From Flavobacterium sp. (lineage in GTDB: Bacteria > Bacteroidota > Bacteroidia > Flavobacteriales > Flavobacteriaceae), in NCBI RefSeq assembly GCF_027531905.1, contig NZ_JAPZSU010000036.1, forward strand, positions 1 through 64,000: a stretch of DNA of 64,000 bases, given 5' to 3'. Below the pieces are notes generated by a model. The model did not search any database. It saw only the letters and a program-made list of their open reading frames with translations, and was not told the origin of the DNA. Positions 9,214 to 17,507 of the stretch are shown here, in pieces. Numbering within the stretch: position 1 is the first letter of the stretch; each line of letters starts with the position of its first letter. The translations under genes and the position numbers were made by a program.

Positions 9214-10011
9214 ATGATATACGAAGGAGTACTCTCTAAAATGCCAACCGAAATAGGAAATCCTATTCAATATTATTTGGTTTTTGAATCCAGTTTTTTA
9301 AACATGAACCAACTTTTGAATAAAGAAATTAGTATTCAGTTTCAAGGGTATCAATGTTTGAATTGCGGAAAAAAGAAAAAAATTTTCAGACAAGGATTTT
9401 GTTACGACTGTTTTTATTCCAGTCCAGCAGTAGGCGATTGGATTATGAAACCCGAATTAAGTACCGCACATTTAGGAATAGAAGACAGAGATTTGGCTTA
9501 CGAACAAAAGGTGCAGTTACAACCTCATATCGTTTATTTGGCTTTGTCAAGTGAAGTCAAAGTGGGTGTCACGCGCAAAACCCAAATGCCCACCCGCTGG
9601 ATTGACCAAGGTGCTGAAGAAGCCATCGTCATCGTGGAGGTTCCCAATCGATATTTAGCAGGAATTACAGAGGTCGCGCTAAAAAATCATTTTGCAGACA
9701 AAACCAACTGGCGAAAAATGCTGACCAATACTTATGACGCCGTAGATTTGGTTCAAGAAAGGGCAAAAGCTCAAGCTTGGCTTCCAGATGAAGTTCGCGA
9801 ATATTTTAGTTTAGAAAAAAATGAAGTTATTACGATGCATTATCCAGTAGCCGCTTATCCTTCCAAAGTGAATAGCTTGAATTTAGATAAAACGCCTTTT
9901 TATCAAGGGCAACTCATTGGAGTGAAAGGCCAATATTTGTTATTTGCCGACGGAACCGTTTTTAATGTTCGAAGCTATGAAGGCTATGTGGTGAAAATAG
10001 AAATGCAATAA
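9214..10011 (+). CDS. DUF2797 family protein with zinc-ribbon-like cysteines
   Basis: The 265-residue protein fits DUF2797. Two pairs of cysteines (CLNCG at about 49-53 and CYDC at about 66-69) suggest a zinc ribbon. The following region, with HIVYLALSSEVKVGVTR and RWIDQGAEEA, resembles the GIY-YIG-like segment reported for this family. The C-terminal part ends in a beta-rich stretch. No enzymatic function is established. It is divergent from GH3 with a 186-bp spacer in which I see nothing else clear. Confidence 0.78.
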   Translation: MIYEGVLSKMPTEIGNPIQYYLVFESSFLNMNQLLNKEISIQFQGYQCLNCGKKKKIFRQGFCYDCFYSSPAVGDWIMKPELSTAHLGIEDRDLAYEQKVQLQPHIVYLALSSEVKVGVTRKTQMPTRWIDQGAEEAIVIVEVPNRYLAGITEVALKNHFADKTNWRKMLTNTYDAVDLVQERAKAQAWLPDEVREYFSLEKNEVITMHYPVAAYPSKVNSLNLDKTPFYQGQLIGVKGQYLLFADGTVFNVRSYEGYVVKIEMQ

Positions 10012-10038
10012 TCTGGAATAGTAGAAGCGGAATGATTT

Positions 10039-10143
10039 GGGCTTTTTTGGATGCAAAGTCCCGCTCTCCGTTATATCTTTGCCTTTTAAAGAAAAAAGAC
10101 AAAGGATGCCACTACAATCGGGGCTAAAAGCTAGCATTTGGCT
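10039..10143. repeat. Dispersed palindromic intergenic repeat, copy 1
   Basis: The left flank GCAAAGTCCCGCTCTCCG-TTATATCTTTG, a central hairpin built on CTTTTAAAG/GACAAAG, and the right flank AGGATGCC-AC-TACAATCGGGGCTA match other copies at 22645, 26601 and (opposite orientation) 46364. It lies between two convergent genes, and I see no coding capacity. Confidence 0.75.
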
Positions 10144-10168
10144 TCAAAGTAAGAGCATCAAAAGAGTA

Positions 10169-12328
10169 TTATCTTTTCAAAGAAAAATGACCTCTTTTTT
10201 CAATCCCAGAATCATCTAGTTTCAGTACATACCAATAATCGGTCGAAGGCAGAGGGTTCTTGTTTAAAGTGCCACCCCAAGACAAATTAGCTGATGATAA
10301 TTGGCTAATTAGTTTTCCGTACTGGTCAAAAATAGAAATGGTCGCCTTTGGGTAAACCTCAAAATCTTTTACATACCAAACATCATTGAAACCATCATTA
10401 TTTGGGGTGAAAAATTTTGGTGGAGCTATAACGATAAATTGTTCTTGGTCCTGGTTACAAAAGCTAGTATCTCTTACATAAGCCGTCTGAATTCCAGCAG
10501 GTGCATTCGTAAAGATATTTGAACTTTGATAACTAATGTTGTCAAGAGAATATTCAAAATAAGGAGCTGTATTCGTTACTTCTATGGTTACTGTTGTTTC
10601 TTTTACCGTTACTGCTTTTATTTCAGGTACAATTTGGCGAATCACTGTAAAGTTTTTTCTACTCGTGCAATTCTCAGGTGCTGGGCTAGTAAGGTCTACA
10701 TAAAAATTGCCAACATCATTCACTTGTATAGTTGAAGTCGTTGCTCCCGTTGACCACAAATAAGACATTCCGCTCAAGCCAGCATCAAGAGTTACAGGAT
10801 TTGACTGGCAAATAACTTTTTCTTCATCGGTAACAGCCGGAAGCGGATAAATCTTCACTTCTACAGGAACTCTAGTTCCGTTGCTACAATTCGAATTGAC
10901 GGCCTCGGCATAGAAAGTAGTATTCGCATTCAAAAACGGAGTAACGTAGGTAGTTCCTGTTCCTAATGTAGTTGTACTCGTAGCGTCTGCATACCAATTA
11001 ACTGTACCCGAAGAGGCTGTAGCTTTTAAAGTTACTACAGATGGTCCGCAATTGCTCACAGGAGAATTGGTAGCTGTTATGGTTGGAATTAAATTGATGG
11101 TAGCAACAACGGCTGTTCTATTAGTAGTGCATCCTCCAGAAGTTATCCCTACATAATAAGTGGTAGTAGCGTTTATAATTGGAGTGATAAAACTAGAACC
11201 ACTACCAATTAGATTTCCGCCGAAGCTTTGGTCGTACCAATTGATGGTGCCGATAGAAGCAGTAGCCTGTAAGGTTAAGCTGCCAGAATCACATTTTGTA
11301 GCAGGTGTTGTACTTAGAATTGATGGAATAGTAATCGAAGTACTGGCTGAAAGTTGTAAAACAGGATCGCCTGGCATGCCGCCATATTCCACAATAAATC
11401 CTTTGGGTTGGTAATCGCCACTAGAGGCGCCAGTATTGGACAAATCATTCCACGAACCCGCTATTCCTATTCCTGGTGCGGTAATGTGAGCGTAATCTTC
11501 ATCACCGGATTGATTTGGTTCGCTAGTGTTCCAAAAAGCAAAATTAGGCGTGCTTCCATTGGCGTTTCCATTCCAGAAAATTGTTCCGGCTTCTGGACCA
11601 GTAACCCATTTCCAAATGCCTTCTGTTTCTGTATCACTTCCACCAATCCAGCCCGCTCCTGGGGCTTGTTTTCCAGCCAATTGTGCTTCGTCAGCGGCGG
11701 TAAGTGTGGCAAGATAGCCTTTGAGTCCGTAATAAGTGCGAAGTTCAGCCGCCGCTTTAGCGCTTGTCCAAGTAATTCCAATAGTAGGAACGTATTCATA
11801 ATAATGTCCATTTCTTGGCAAATAATTGGCTTGACCAATACTAATTGAAAAACTTCTACTGCCAGTTGCAGTTGCAGATGAGTTGTTGAATTGAACATCC
11901 TTGATGGCGTTAACAAAATCCGTGTAACTTACAGCAACTCCTGTTGGACTATTCAGTGTTAGTTTTCCTTCAGCAGCATTCCAACTACTTTTAATTGCAG
12001 GATGTGCAGACACATTACTTAAAAAAAGCACATCTTGCCCTAAATTATAGCCTGAGGATATCTGAATGTAAATAGCCTCAGTGCTGGTGTCATCTGGATC
12101 TGTAATACTAATATTGGTTACAATGCTAATATTAGAAAGAGGGCAATAGGCTTGGTTTCCTGTTGCGGTAATCGTTGGAGCAATATTAGCCACTGTTTTT
12201 TTGATGCAGGCTAGTTTGGCTACAGTTGTTTTTTGTTTCTTTTCAGTTGAAGGAATTGTAGAGTGTGCAAACCCAAATTGAAATAAACAAAAGATAAAAA
12301 ATAAAGGTAGTAGTAAGGAGCATTTCAT
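10169..12328 (-). CDS. T9SS-exported surface protein with C-type lectin and Ig-like domains
   Basis: The 719-residue protein starts with a signal peptide (MKCSLLLPLFFIFCLFQFGFA). A C-type-lectin-like domain spans about 165-325 (GYLATLTAADEAQLAG, WIGGSDTETEGIWKWVTG, FAFWNTSEPNQSGDEDYAHI and GFIVEYGG as separate motifs). At least two Ig-like repeats of about 80 residues follow, each with WYD or WYA and TTYYV/TTFYA motifs. The C-terminus (FFTPNNDGFNDVWYVKDF to the end) is the gliding-motility-associated type B sorting domain of the type IX secretion system. It is probably a cell-surface adhesin-like protein. It stands alone, next to a repeat element. Confidence 0.88.
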   Translation of the reverse strand: MKCSLLLPLFFIFCLFQFGFAHSTIPSTEKKQKTTVAKLACIKKTVANIAPTITATGNQAYCPLSNISIVTNISITDPDDTSTEAIYIQISSGYNLGQDVLFLSNVSAHPAIKSSWNAAEGKLTLNSPTGVAVSYTDFVNAIKDVQFNNSSATATGSRSFSISIGQANYLPRNGHYYEYVPTIGITWTSAKAAAELRTYYGLKGYLATLTAADEAQLAGKQAPGAGWIGGSDTETEGIWKWVTGPEAGTIFWNGNANGSTPNFAFWNTSEPNQSGDEDYAHITAPGIGIAGSWNDLSNTGASSGDYQPKGFIVEYGGMPGDPVLQLSASTSITIPSILSTTPATKCDSGSLTLQATASIGTINWYDQSFGGNLIGSGSSFITPIINATTTYYVGITSGGCTTNRTAVVATINLIPTITATNSPVSNCGPSVVTLKATASSGTVNWYADATSTTTLGTGTTYVTPFLNANTTFYAEAVNSNCSNGTRVPVEVKIYPLPAVTDEEKVICQSNPVTLDAGLSGMSYLWSTGATTSTIQVNDVGNFYVDLTSPAPENCTSRKNFTVIRQIVPEIKAVTVKETTVTIEVTNTAPYFEYSLDNISYQSSNIFTNAPAGIQTAYVRDTSFCNQDQEQFIVIAPPKFFTPNNDGFNDVWYVKDFEVYPKATISIFDQYGKLISQLSSANLSWGGTLNKNPLPSTDYWYVLKLDDSGIEKRGHFSLKR

Positions 12329-12424
12329 TCTATAAAAATATGATTAAATTCAATTGTTTACTAATCAAAAGAAAGAATTTAGCACCTAATTTTATCTAAT
12401 GTAAGGAATCAAACAATAAAGAAA

Positions 12425-12955
12425 TCAATAGTTAAATTGTTTGAATAAATCCCAAACCACTATTCCTGCACTTACCGAAATATTTAAAGAATGTTTGGTT
12501 CCTAATTGAGGAATTTCTATACAACCATCACAAAGGGCTACAGCTTCTTGAGCGACTCCGTGTACTTCATTACCAAAAACTAATGCATATTTTTTTGAAG
12601 GATCAACTTTGAAATTTTGAAGAAAAACAGCGCTTTCCACTTGTTCAATCGCTAAAGTAATAACATTGTCTTTTTTTAGAGCAGTTATGGCATCCAAAAC
12701 ATTTTCATAATGTTCCCAAGCTACTGTTTCTGTAGCGCCCAAAGCGGTTTTGTGGATTTCTTTGTTGGGAGGTGTCGCTGTAATGCCACAGAGTATAATT
12801 TTTTCTACCAAAAAAGCATCAGCCGTTCTAAATACAGATCCAATATTGTGAAGACTTCTCACATCATCAAGAACCAGAAGTAGAGGTGTTTTTTTAGATT
12901 GTTTGAATCCTTCAACAGATTTTCTTTCGAGTTCGCTATTCTCCAATTTTCTCAT
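12425..12955 (-). CDS. TrmH/SpoU-family RNA 2'-O-methyltransferase
   Basis: The 176-residue SPOUT methyltransferase shows all three motifs: NIGSVFRTADAF (motif 1), ALVFGNEVHGV (motif 2) and IPQLGTKHSLNISVSAGI (motif 3), which form the knotted SAM site. It lacks an N-terminal substrate-recognition domain, so it resembles stand-alone TrmH-like enzymes that methylate tRNA or rRNA ribose; the substrate is not determinable. It is transcribed after the DUF1573 gene, divergent from mutS. Confidence 0.88.
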   Translation of the reverse strand: MRKLENSELERKSVEGFKQSKKTPLLLVLDDVRSLHNIGSVFRTADAFLVEKIILCGITATPPNKEIHKTALGATETVAWEHYENVLDAITALKKDNVITLAIEQVESAVFLQNFKVDPSKKYALVFGNEVHGVAQEAVALCDGCIEIPQLGTKHSLNISVSAGIVVWDLFKQFNY

Positions 12956-12973
12956 TGCAATGTCGATTTAATA

Positions 12974-13007
12974 AAAAAAGCCTCCTAATGGAAGGAAGCT
13001 TTTTGTG
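12974..13007 (-). terminator. Terminator after the DUF1573 gene
   Basis: An imperfect stem (AAAGC-CTCC with GGA-GGAAGCTTT) is followed on the minus strand by a T7 run, 16 bp after the DUF1573 stop. Confidence 0.65.
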
Positions 13008-13022
13008 TACTATTTATGTTTT

Positions 13023-13463
13023 TTAGCTTTTTACTTCGTCAGGTAAAACGTTTCCTTTGACTGTCAAAGTCTTGGTTGGTTGACCAGCTGCATTTGAAGT
13101 AATAGTAACGGTTTTAGTAAAAGCACCCACTCTATCCGTAGCATATTTTACACCAATAACACCTTTTGCGCCTGGCATAATTGGTTCTTTAGGACTACTT
13201 GGTACTGTGCAACCACAAGATCCTTGAGCATTGGTAATGATTAATGGTGCATTTCCGTTGTTGGTGAAAACAAATTCACGTTTTCCGTCAGAATTACGTG
13301 CAATTGTTCCGTAATCAATAGTTTCATTAACGAATACCATTCCAGCTCCTTCAACTTTGGCAACAGTTGCTTTTGCTTTTTTAGCTTTTTTTGAAGTCTC
13401 TTGTGCTGTAGCTGTAGTTATTCCTAAGCTCAAAACGAAAAGTAGGGTAAGTATTTTTTTCAT
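13023..13463 (-). CDS. Secreted DUF1573 domain protein
   Basis: The 146-residue protein has a cleavable signal peptide (MKKILTLLFVLSLGITTATAQ), a short Lys/Ala linker and one DUF1573 domain (about 45-140), an Ig-like beta fold with the motifs FTNNGNAPLIITNAQGSCGCT and MPGAKGVIGVKY in two separate strands. The CGC cysteine pair of this family is present. These proteins are periplasmic or surface-exposed in Bacteroidetes; function is unknown. It is divergent from mutS. Confidence 0.85.
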   Translation of the reverse strand: MKKILTLLFVLSLGITTATAQETSKKAKKAKATVAKVEGAGMVFVNETIDYGTIARNSDGKREFVFTNNGNAPLIITNAQGSCGCTVPSSPKEPIMPGAKGVIGVKYATDRVGAFTKTVTITSNAAGQPTKTLTVKGNVLPDEVKS

Positions 13464-13612
13464 AAGATTTAAATTTTAGTATACGCAAATCTATGCAAAA
13501 AATACAAATCAGCGCTTAAAATTGACTTAAAATTTTAATTTTTGAACCCTTCATTATTGCTTTAAAATCTATAAATTCGCTGTCATATTTACAGAATTTA
13601 ATTCCCACTAAT

Positions 13613-16219
13613 TTGGCAGCAAAAGAAAAAGGCGTGAAAGAAACGCCATTGATGAAGCAATATAACGAAATAAAAAGAAAGTATCCTGATGCTTGTTTGT
13701 TGTTTCGAGTAGGTGATTTTTATGAAACGTTTGGCGAAGATGCGATTCGTGCATCCAAAATACTCGGAATTACTTTAACTAAGCGAGGTGCAGGATCCGA
13801 TACTGAGACCGCGCTAGCGGGTTTTCCTCATCATTCTATCAATACGTATTTGCCCAAGTTAGTTAAAGCTGGACTTCGTGTAGCTATTTGTGATCAGCTA
13901 GAAGATCCCAAAATGACCAAAACGATTGTAAAACGTGGCGTGACCGAATTGGTGACTCCTGGGGTTTCTATGAACGATGAGGTGTTGCAATCCAAAACCA
14001 ATAATTTTTTGGCTTCGGTATATTTTACCAATAAAAATATTGGGATTTCATTTTTAGATGTTTCTACTGGAGAATTTCTAACCGCACAAGGAAATGCAGA
14101 ATATATCGATAAGTTGTTGCAAAATTTCAATCCTAGTGAGGTCTTAGTGCCAAAAAACAACAAAAATACGTTCCGAGAAACATTTGGAGACGATTACCAT
14201 AGTTTTTATCTAGAAGATTGGATTTACAAAGAGGATTATGCGTTTGAAAGCTTAACGAAGCATTTTCAAACCACTTCTTTAAAAGGTTTTGGTGTCGAAG
14301 AATTGAAAGAAGGAATCGTGGCTTCGGGCGCTATTTTGTATTATTTGTCCGAAACACAGCACAATAGAGTGCAGCATATTACGGCCATACAGCGCATTGC
14401 AGAAGATGCTTATGTTTGGATGGATCGTTTTACCATTCGAAATCTAGAGTTATACCATAGTTATAATCCTAATGCTGTGACCTTGCTAGATGTAATTGAT
14501 CGAACACTTTCGCCTATGGGCGGACGATTATTGAAGCGTTGGTTGGCTTTGCCTTTGAAAGATGCAGCCAAAATTCAGAGTCGTCATCAAGTTGTAGCTT
14601 ATTTGAAAGAAAACCAAGAAGTTTTAAAACAAATACAATATCAAATCAAACAGATTTCTGATTTGGAACGTTTGATTTCAAAAATAGCAGCAGGCAAAGT
14701 GTCGCCTCGTGAAGTGGTGTATTTGAAAGAATCTTTAGATGCTATTCTGCCAATTAAAACGATAGCCTTGCAAAGTCCGCAAGAAGCTGTAAAAGTAATT
14801 GGTGATAGTTTACACAGTTGCGATTTACTTCGTGAAAAAATAAAAACCACCTTAAATCAAGATGCGCCAGTAGCTATTGCCAAAGGGAATGCGATTGCGG
14901 TTGGTGTACATTCAGAATTGGATGAGTTGCGCGCTATTTCTACTTCTGGGAAAGAATTTTTAGAAGGAATTGAGAAACGTGAATCGGAGCGTACAGGGAT
15001 TTCTTCTTTGAAAATTTCTTTTAATAATGTTTTTGGGTATTATATCGAAGTTCGAAATACGCATAAAGATAAAGTGCCAAGCGAATGGATTCGTAAGCAA
15101 ACTTTAGTGAATGCGGAACGTTATATTACCGAAGAGCTAAAAGAATACGAAACCAAAATTTTAGGTGCCGAGGAGAAAATCCATAAAATTGAAGGTGAGA
15201 TTTTTGAACAATTAGTGCAATGGATTTCAACGTATATCAAGCCAGTACAAATGAATGCCAATTTGGTGGCTCAATTGGATTGTTTGTGTTCGTTTACACA
15301 ATTGGCTATAGAAAACCAATATGTTTGTCCTGAATTGGATGAAACCTTTGAATTGGATATCAAAAACGGTCGTCATCCAGTAATTGAAAAACAATTGCCT
15401 GTTGGTGTGCCTTACATCGCCAATGATGTTTTCCTAGACAGAGACACACAACAGTTGATTATGATTACTGGGCCAAATATGTCGGGTAAGTCGGCTATTT
15501 TGAGACAAACTGCTCTGATTGTGCTCTTGGCTCAAATGGGAAGTTTTGTTCCAGCAGATAGCGTTAGAATGGGTATTGTGGATAAAATCTTTACTAGGGT
15601 AGGAGCTTCAGATAATATTTCGATGGGTGAATCTACTTTTATGGTCGAAATGAACGAGACGGCTTCTATTTTGAATAATATTTCAGACAGAAGTTTGGTA
15701 CTGTTAGATGAAATTGGTCGTGGGACAAGTACCTATGATGGAATTTCTATTGCGTGGGCAATTGCTGAGTTTTTGCACGAACATCCATCGCAACCCAAAA
15801 CCCTTTTTGCTACGCATTATCACGAATTGAATGAAATGAGTGAATCATTAGTTCGTATACAAAATTATAATGTCGCTGTAAAAGAATTAAAAGATAACGT
15901 GCTTTTTATTCGAAAATTAATAAAAGGAGGCTCTGCTCATAGTTTTGGGATTCACGTAGCCAAAATGGCTGGAATGCCACAGTTGGTGATTTTGAAAGCG
16001 CAGAAAATATTAAAGAAATTAGAAAAAGACCATTCAGGTGATGCGTTAAATGGGTTAAAGACTGCAAAAGATGAGATGCAAATGAGTTTTTTTAACTTAG
16101 ATGACCCCTTGTTGGAGGAGATTAAAGAAGAAATTTTACAATTAGACATTAATTCGATAACGCCAATGGAGGCTTTGATGAAGCTAAACGAGATAAAACG
16201 AATGTTGAGTCGAAAATAA
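13613..16219 (+). CDS. mutS: DNA mismatch repair ATPase MutS
   Basis: The 868-residue protein has the mismatch-recognition motif [10 protein letters not shown] (Phe-X-Glu, residues about 38-47), the connector, lever and clamp domains, and a C-terminal ABC ATPase with Walker A GPNMSGKS (about 621-628), the Q/signature region [14 protein letters not shown] and Walker [15 protein letters not shown]. It detects mismatches and recruits MutL. The likely start is TTG at 13613, because no in-frame ATG occurs close upstream and the N-terminus aligns with the family from KETPLMKQY onward. The gene is divergent from the DUF1573 and methyltransferase genes. Confidence 0.96.
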   Translation: MAAKEKGVKETPLMKQYNEIKRKYPDACLLFRVGDFYETFGEDAIRASKILGITLTKRGAGSDTETALAGFPHHSINTYLPKLVKAGLRVAICDQLEDPKMTKTIVKRGVTELVTPGVSMNDEVLQSKTNNFLASVYFTNKNIGISFLDVSTGEFLTAQGNAEYIDKLLQNFNPSEVLVPKNNKNTFRETFGDDYHSFYLEDWIYKEDYAFESLTKHFQTTSLKGFGVEELKEGIVASGAILYYLSETQHNRVQHITAIQRIAEDAYVWMDRFTIRNLELYHSYNPNAVTLLDVIDRTLSPMGGRLLKRWLALPLKDAAKIQSRHQVVAYLKENQEVLKQIQYQIKQISDLERLISKIAAGKVSPREVVYLKESLDAILPIKTIALQSPQEAVKVIGDSLHSCDLLREKIKTTLNQDAPVAIAKGNAIAVGVHSELDELRAISTSGKEFLEGIEKRESERTGISSLKISFNNVFGYYIEVRNTHKDKVPSEWIRKQTLVNAERYITEELKEYETKILGAEEKIHKIEGEIFEQLVQWISTYIKPVQMNANLVAQLDCLCSFTQLAIENQYVCPELDETFELDIKNGRHPVIEKQLPVGVPYIANDVFLDRDTQQLIMITGPNMSGKSAILRQTALIVLLAQMGSFVPADSVRMGIVDKIFTRVGASDNISMGESTFMVEMNETASILNNISDRSLVLLDEIGRGTSTYDGISIAWAIAEFLHEHPSQPKTLFATHYHELNEMSESLVRIQNYNVAVKELKDNVLFIRKLIKGGSAHSFGIHVAKMAGMPQLVILKAQKILKKLEKDHSGDALNGLKTAKDEMQMSFFNLDDPLLEEIKEEILQLDINSITPMEALMKLNEIKRMLSRK

Positions 16220-16362
16220 TTGCAGTATAAAGAATAGGTTATCAGAAAGTTATATTTTTATTGAATTTTTTTTCTGAAAAAGGCTTGTTTTATTGAATAT
16301 TTGTGCTAAATTTGCCACCGCAATACGAAACAAGTACTGCGGTTCTTTTGAGAATATGAAAC

Positions 16363-16435
16363 GCGAAAATAGCTCAGTTGGTAGAGCGCGACCTTGCCAA
16401 GGTCGAGGTCGCGGGTTCGAGCCCCGTTTTTCGCT
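16363..16435 (+). tRNA. tRNA-Gly (GCC)
   Basis: The 73-nt cloverleaf has acceptor GCGAAAA/TTTTCGC (with one wobble region), D-arm GCTCAGTTGGTAGAGC, anticodon arm GACC-TTGCCAA-GGTC and T-arm CGGG-TTCGAGC-CCCG. No encoded CCA. Confidence 0.96.
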
Positions 16436-16450
16436 CAAACACCACATAAT

Positions 16451-16536
16451 GCTCGGATGGTGAAATTGGTAGACACGCTGGACTTAAAATCCAGTGAACA
16501 GCAATGTTCGTGCGGGTTCAAGTCCCGCTCTGAGTA
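16451..16536 (+). tRNA. tRNA-Leu (TAA)
   Basis: The 86-nt class II tRNA has a long variable arm (GAACAGCAATGTTC), anticodon arm CTGGA-CTTAAAA-TCCAG and T-arm GCGGG-TTCAAGT-CCCGC. It lies 15 bp after tRNA-Gly, so they form one transcript. Confidence 0.95.
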
Positions 16537-16540
16537 CAAG

Positions 16541-16572
16541 AAAGCTTCAAACTATGTTTGGAGCTTTTTTTA
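16541..16572 (+). terminator. Terminator of the tRNA-Gly/tRNA-Leu transcript
   Basis: AAGCT-CAAAC pairs with GTTTG-AGCTT around a TAT loop, followed by T7. Confidence 0.85.
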
Positions 16573-16649
16573 TTTATGATAAATCCTAACATCGGCCTGA
16601 TGGGGATGGAGTAATTTGACTCTAAAATCTTTAACGTATAAATTATTGT

Positions 16650-16997
16650 ATGGGTGCTTTTGTGATTAGTAAACGGTTTAATGATACTTATAAGTTTGTT
16701 TTTACTTCGCGTAAAGGAAAGGTGATTTTTACCAGTCAAAGCTATGAGTTGAAGTTTGAGGGTGAAGAAGACATTGCATTGTTGAAGGCGTCTATTGATA
16801 CGGCTGTTTTTGTAAAAGTAAAATCTGCCAAGGGGCAATATTTTTTCAAGCTTTTGTTGGGTGAGCGTCATTTGGCGACCAGCAGGAAGTATACTACGGA
16901 GTTGCGATTGATAAAGGGAATTGAGGAGATAAAAAAGTATGCGGCGTTGGCTGAGATTTTAGATTTTTCTGAAAACACCTTTGTTTTTCCAGATTGA
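16650..16997 (+). CDS. YegP-family DUF1508 protein
   Basis: The 115-residue protein carries two tandem DUF1508 repeats of about 50 residues, the first around YKFVFTSRKGKVIFTSQSY (residues 12-30) and the second around QYFFKLLLGERHLATSR-Y (about 63-80). The family is small, cytosolic and uncharacterised. It has its own terminator and no operon partner. Start at ATG 16650 gives the usual family length. Confidence 0.82.
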   Translation: MGAFVISKRFNDTYKFVFTSRKGKVIFTSQSYELKFEGEEDIALLKASIDTAVFVKVKSAKGQYFFKLLLGERHLATSRKYTTELRLIKGIEEIKKYAALAEILDFSENTFVFPD

Positions 16998-17022
16998 TTT
17001 TATGATGTAGTGCTAAATAAAC

Positions 17023-17053
17023 AAAAGCTCAAGATGATTCTTGAGCTTTTTGT
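17023..17053 (+). terminator. Terminator of the YegP-like gene
   Basis: AAAAGCTCAAG (17023-17033) pairs with CTTGAGCTTTT (17040-17050), followed by T-rich sequence. Confidence 0.85.
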
Positions 17054-17061
17054 TTTTGGGC

Positions 17062-17091
17062 ATAAAAAAAGCCATCACATGGATGGCTTGA
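17062..17091 (-). terminator. Terminator of the small Ala-rich lipoprotein gene
   Basis: AAGCCATC pairs with GATGGCTT around ACATG, with a run of seven T on the minus strand, 22 bp past the lipoprotein stop. Confidence 0.8.
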
Positions 17092-17112
17092 TTTTTTTCT
17101 GTAATTTAAAAA

Positions 17113-17337
17113 TTACTTTTTAGCTGGAGCTTCAGTAGCTGGAGCTTCAGTAGCTGGAGCAGCAGCAGAATCAACTACAGTTGCAGCAGAATCAACAGCT
17201 GGAGTTGCAGCAGAATCAACAGCTACAGCAGCAGTGTCAGCAGTAGCTTCAGCTCCTTCAGCAGCAGCGTCAGCTTTTTTACAAGATACAACAGTTAATA
17301 CAGCAACAGCAGCTAAACTTAAAAATACTTTTTTCAT
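17113..17337 (-). CDS. Small Ala/Val/Asp/Ser-repeat lipoprotein
   Basis: The 74-residue product has a lipoprotein signal peptide with lipobox LTVVSC (Cys19) followed by KK. The mature part is low complexity, made of degenerate repeats of VDSAAT/VDSAAAP and APATE units, ending in two Lys. Only A, T, V, D, S, E, P and a few K or G occur. The type is common in Flavobacteria and is probably membrane-anchored and periplasmic or surface-exposed; function is unknown. It has its own terminator. Confidence 0.75.
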   Translation of the reverse strand: MKKVFLSLAAVAVLTVVSCKKADAAAEGAEATADTAAVAVDSAATPAVDSAATVVDSAAAPATEAPATEAPAKK

Positions 17338-17507
17338 CTTAATTTTATTATAAAGGTTAATTATTAATTCGTGGCAAAGATATAAAAAAATTAATACGCA
17401 ATATATTTTTTTGTATTTTTTTTAAATTATATTCTATGCTCACGATGGGTTAAATATCAAATAGTATGCCAATTTGGGGGGTGTGTTAAAATAGTAGCTT
17501 TTAGTTA

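Noticed and set aside
11408..11916. Long open frames on both strands within the lectin/Ig gene
   Set aside because: They are shadows of the T9SS-exported protein, without their own domain signature or promoter.
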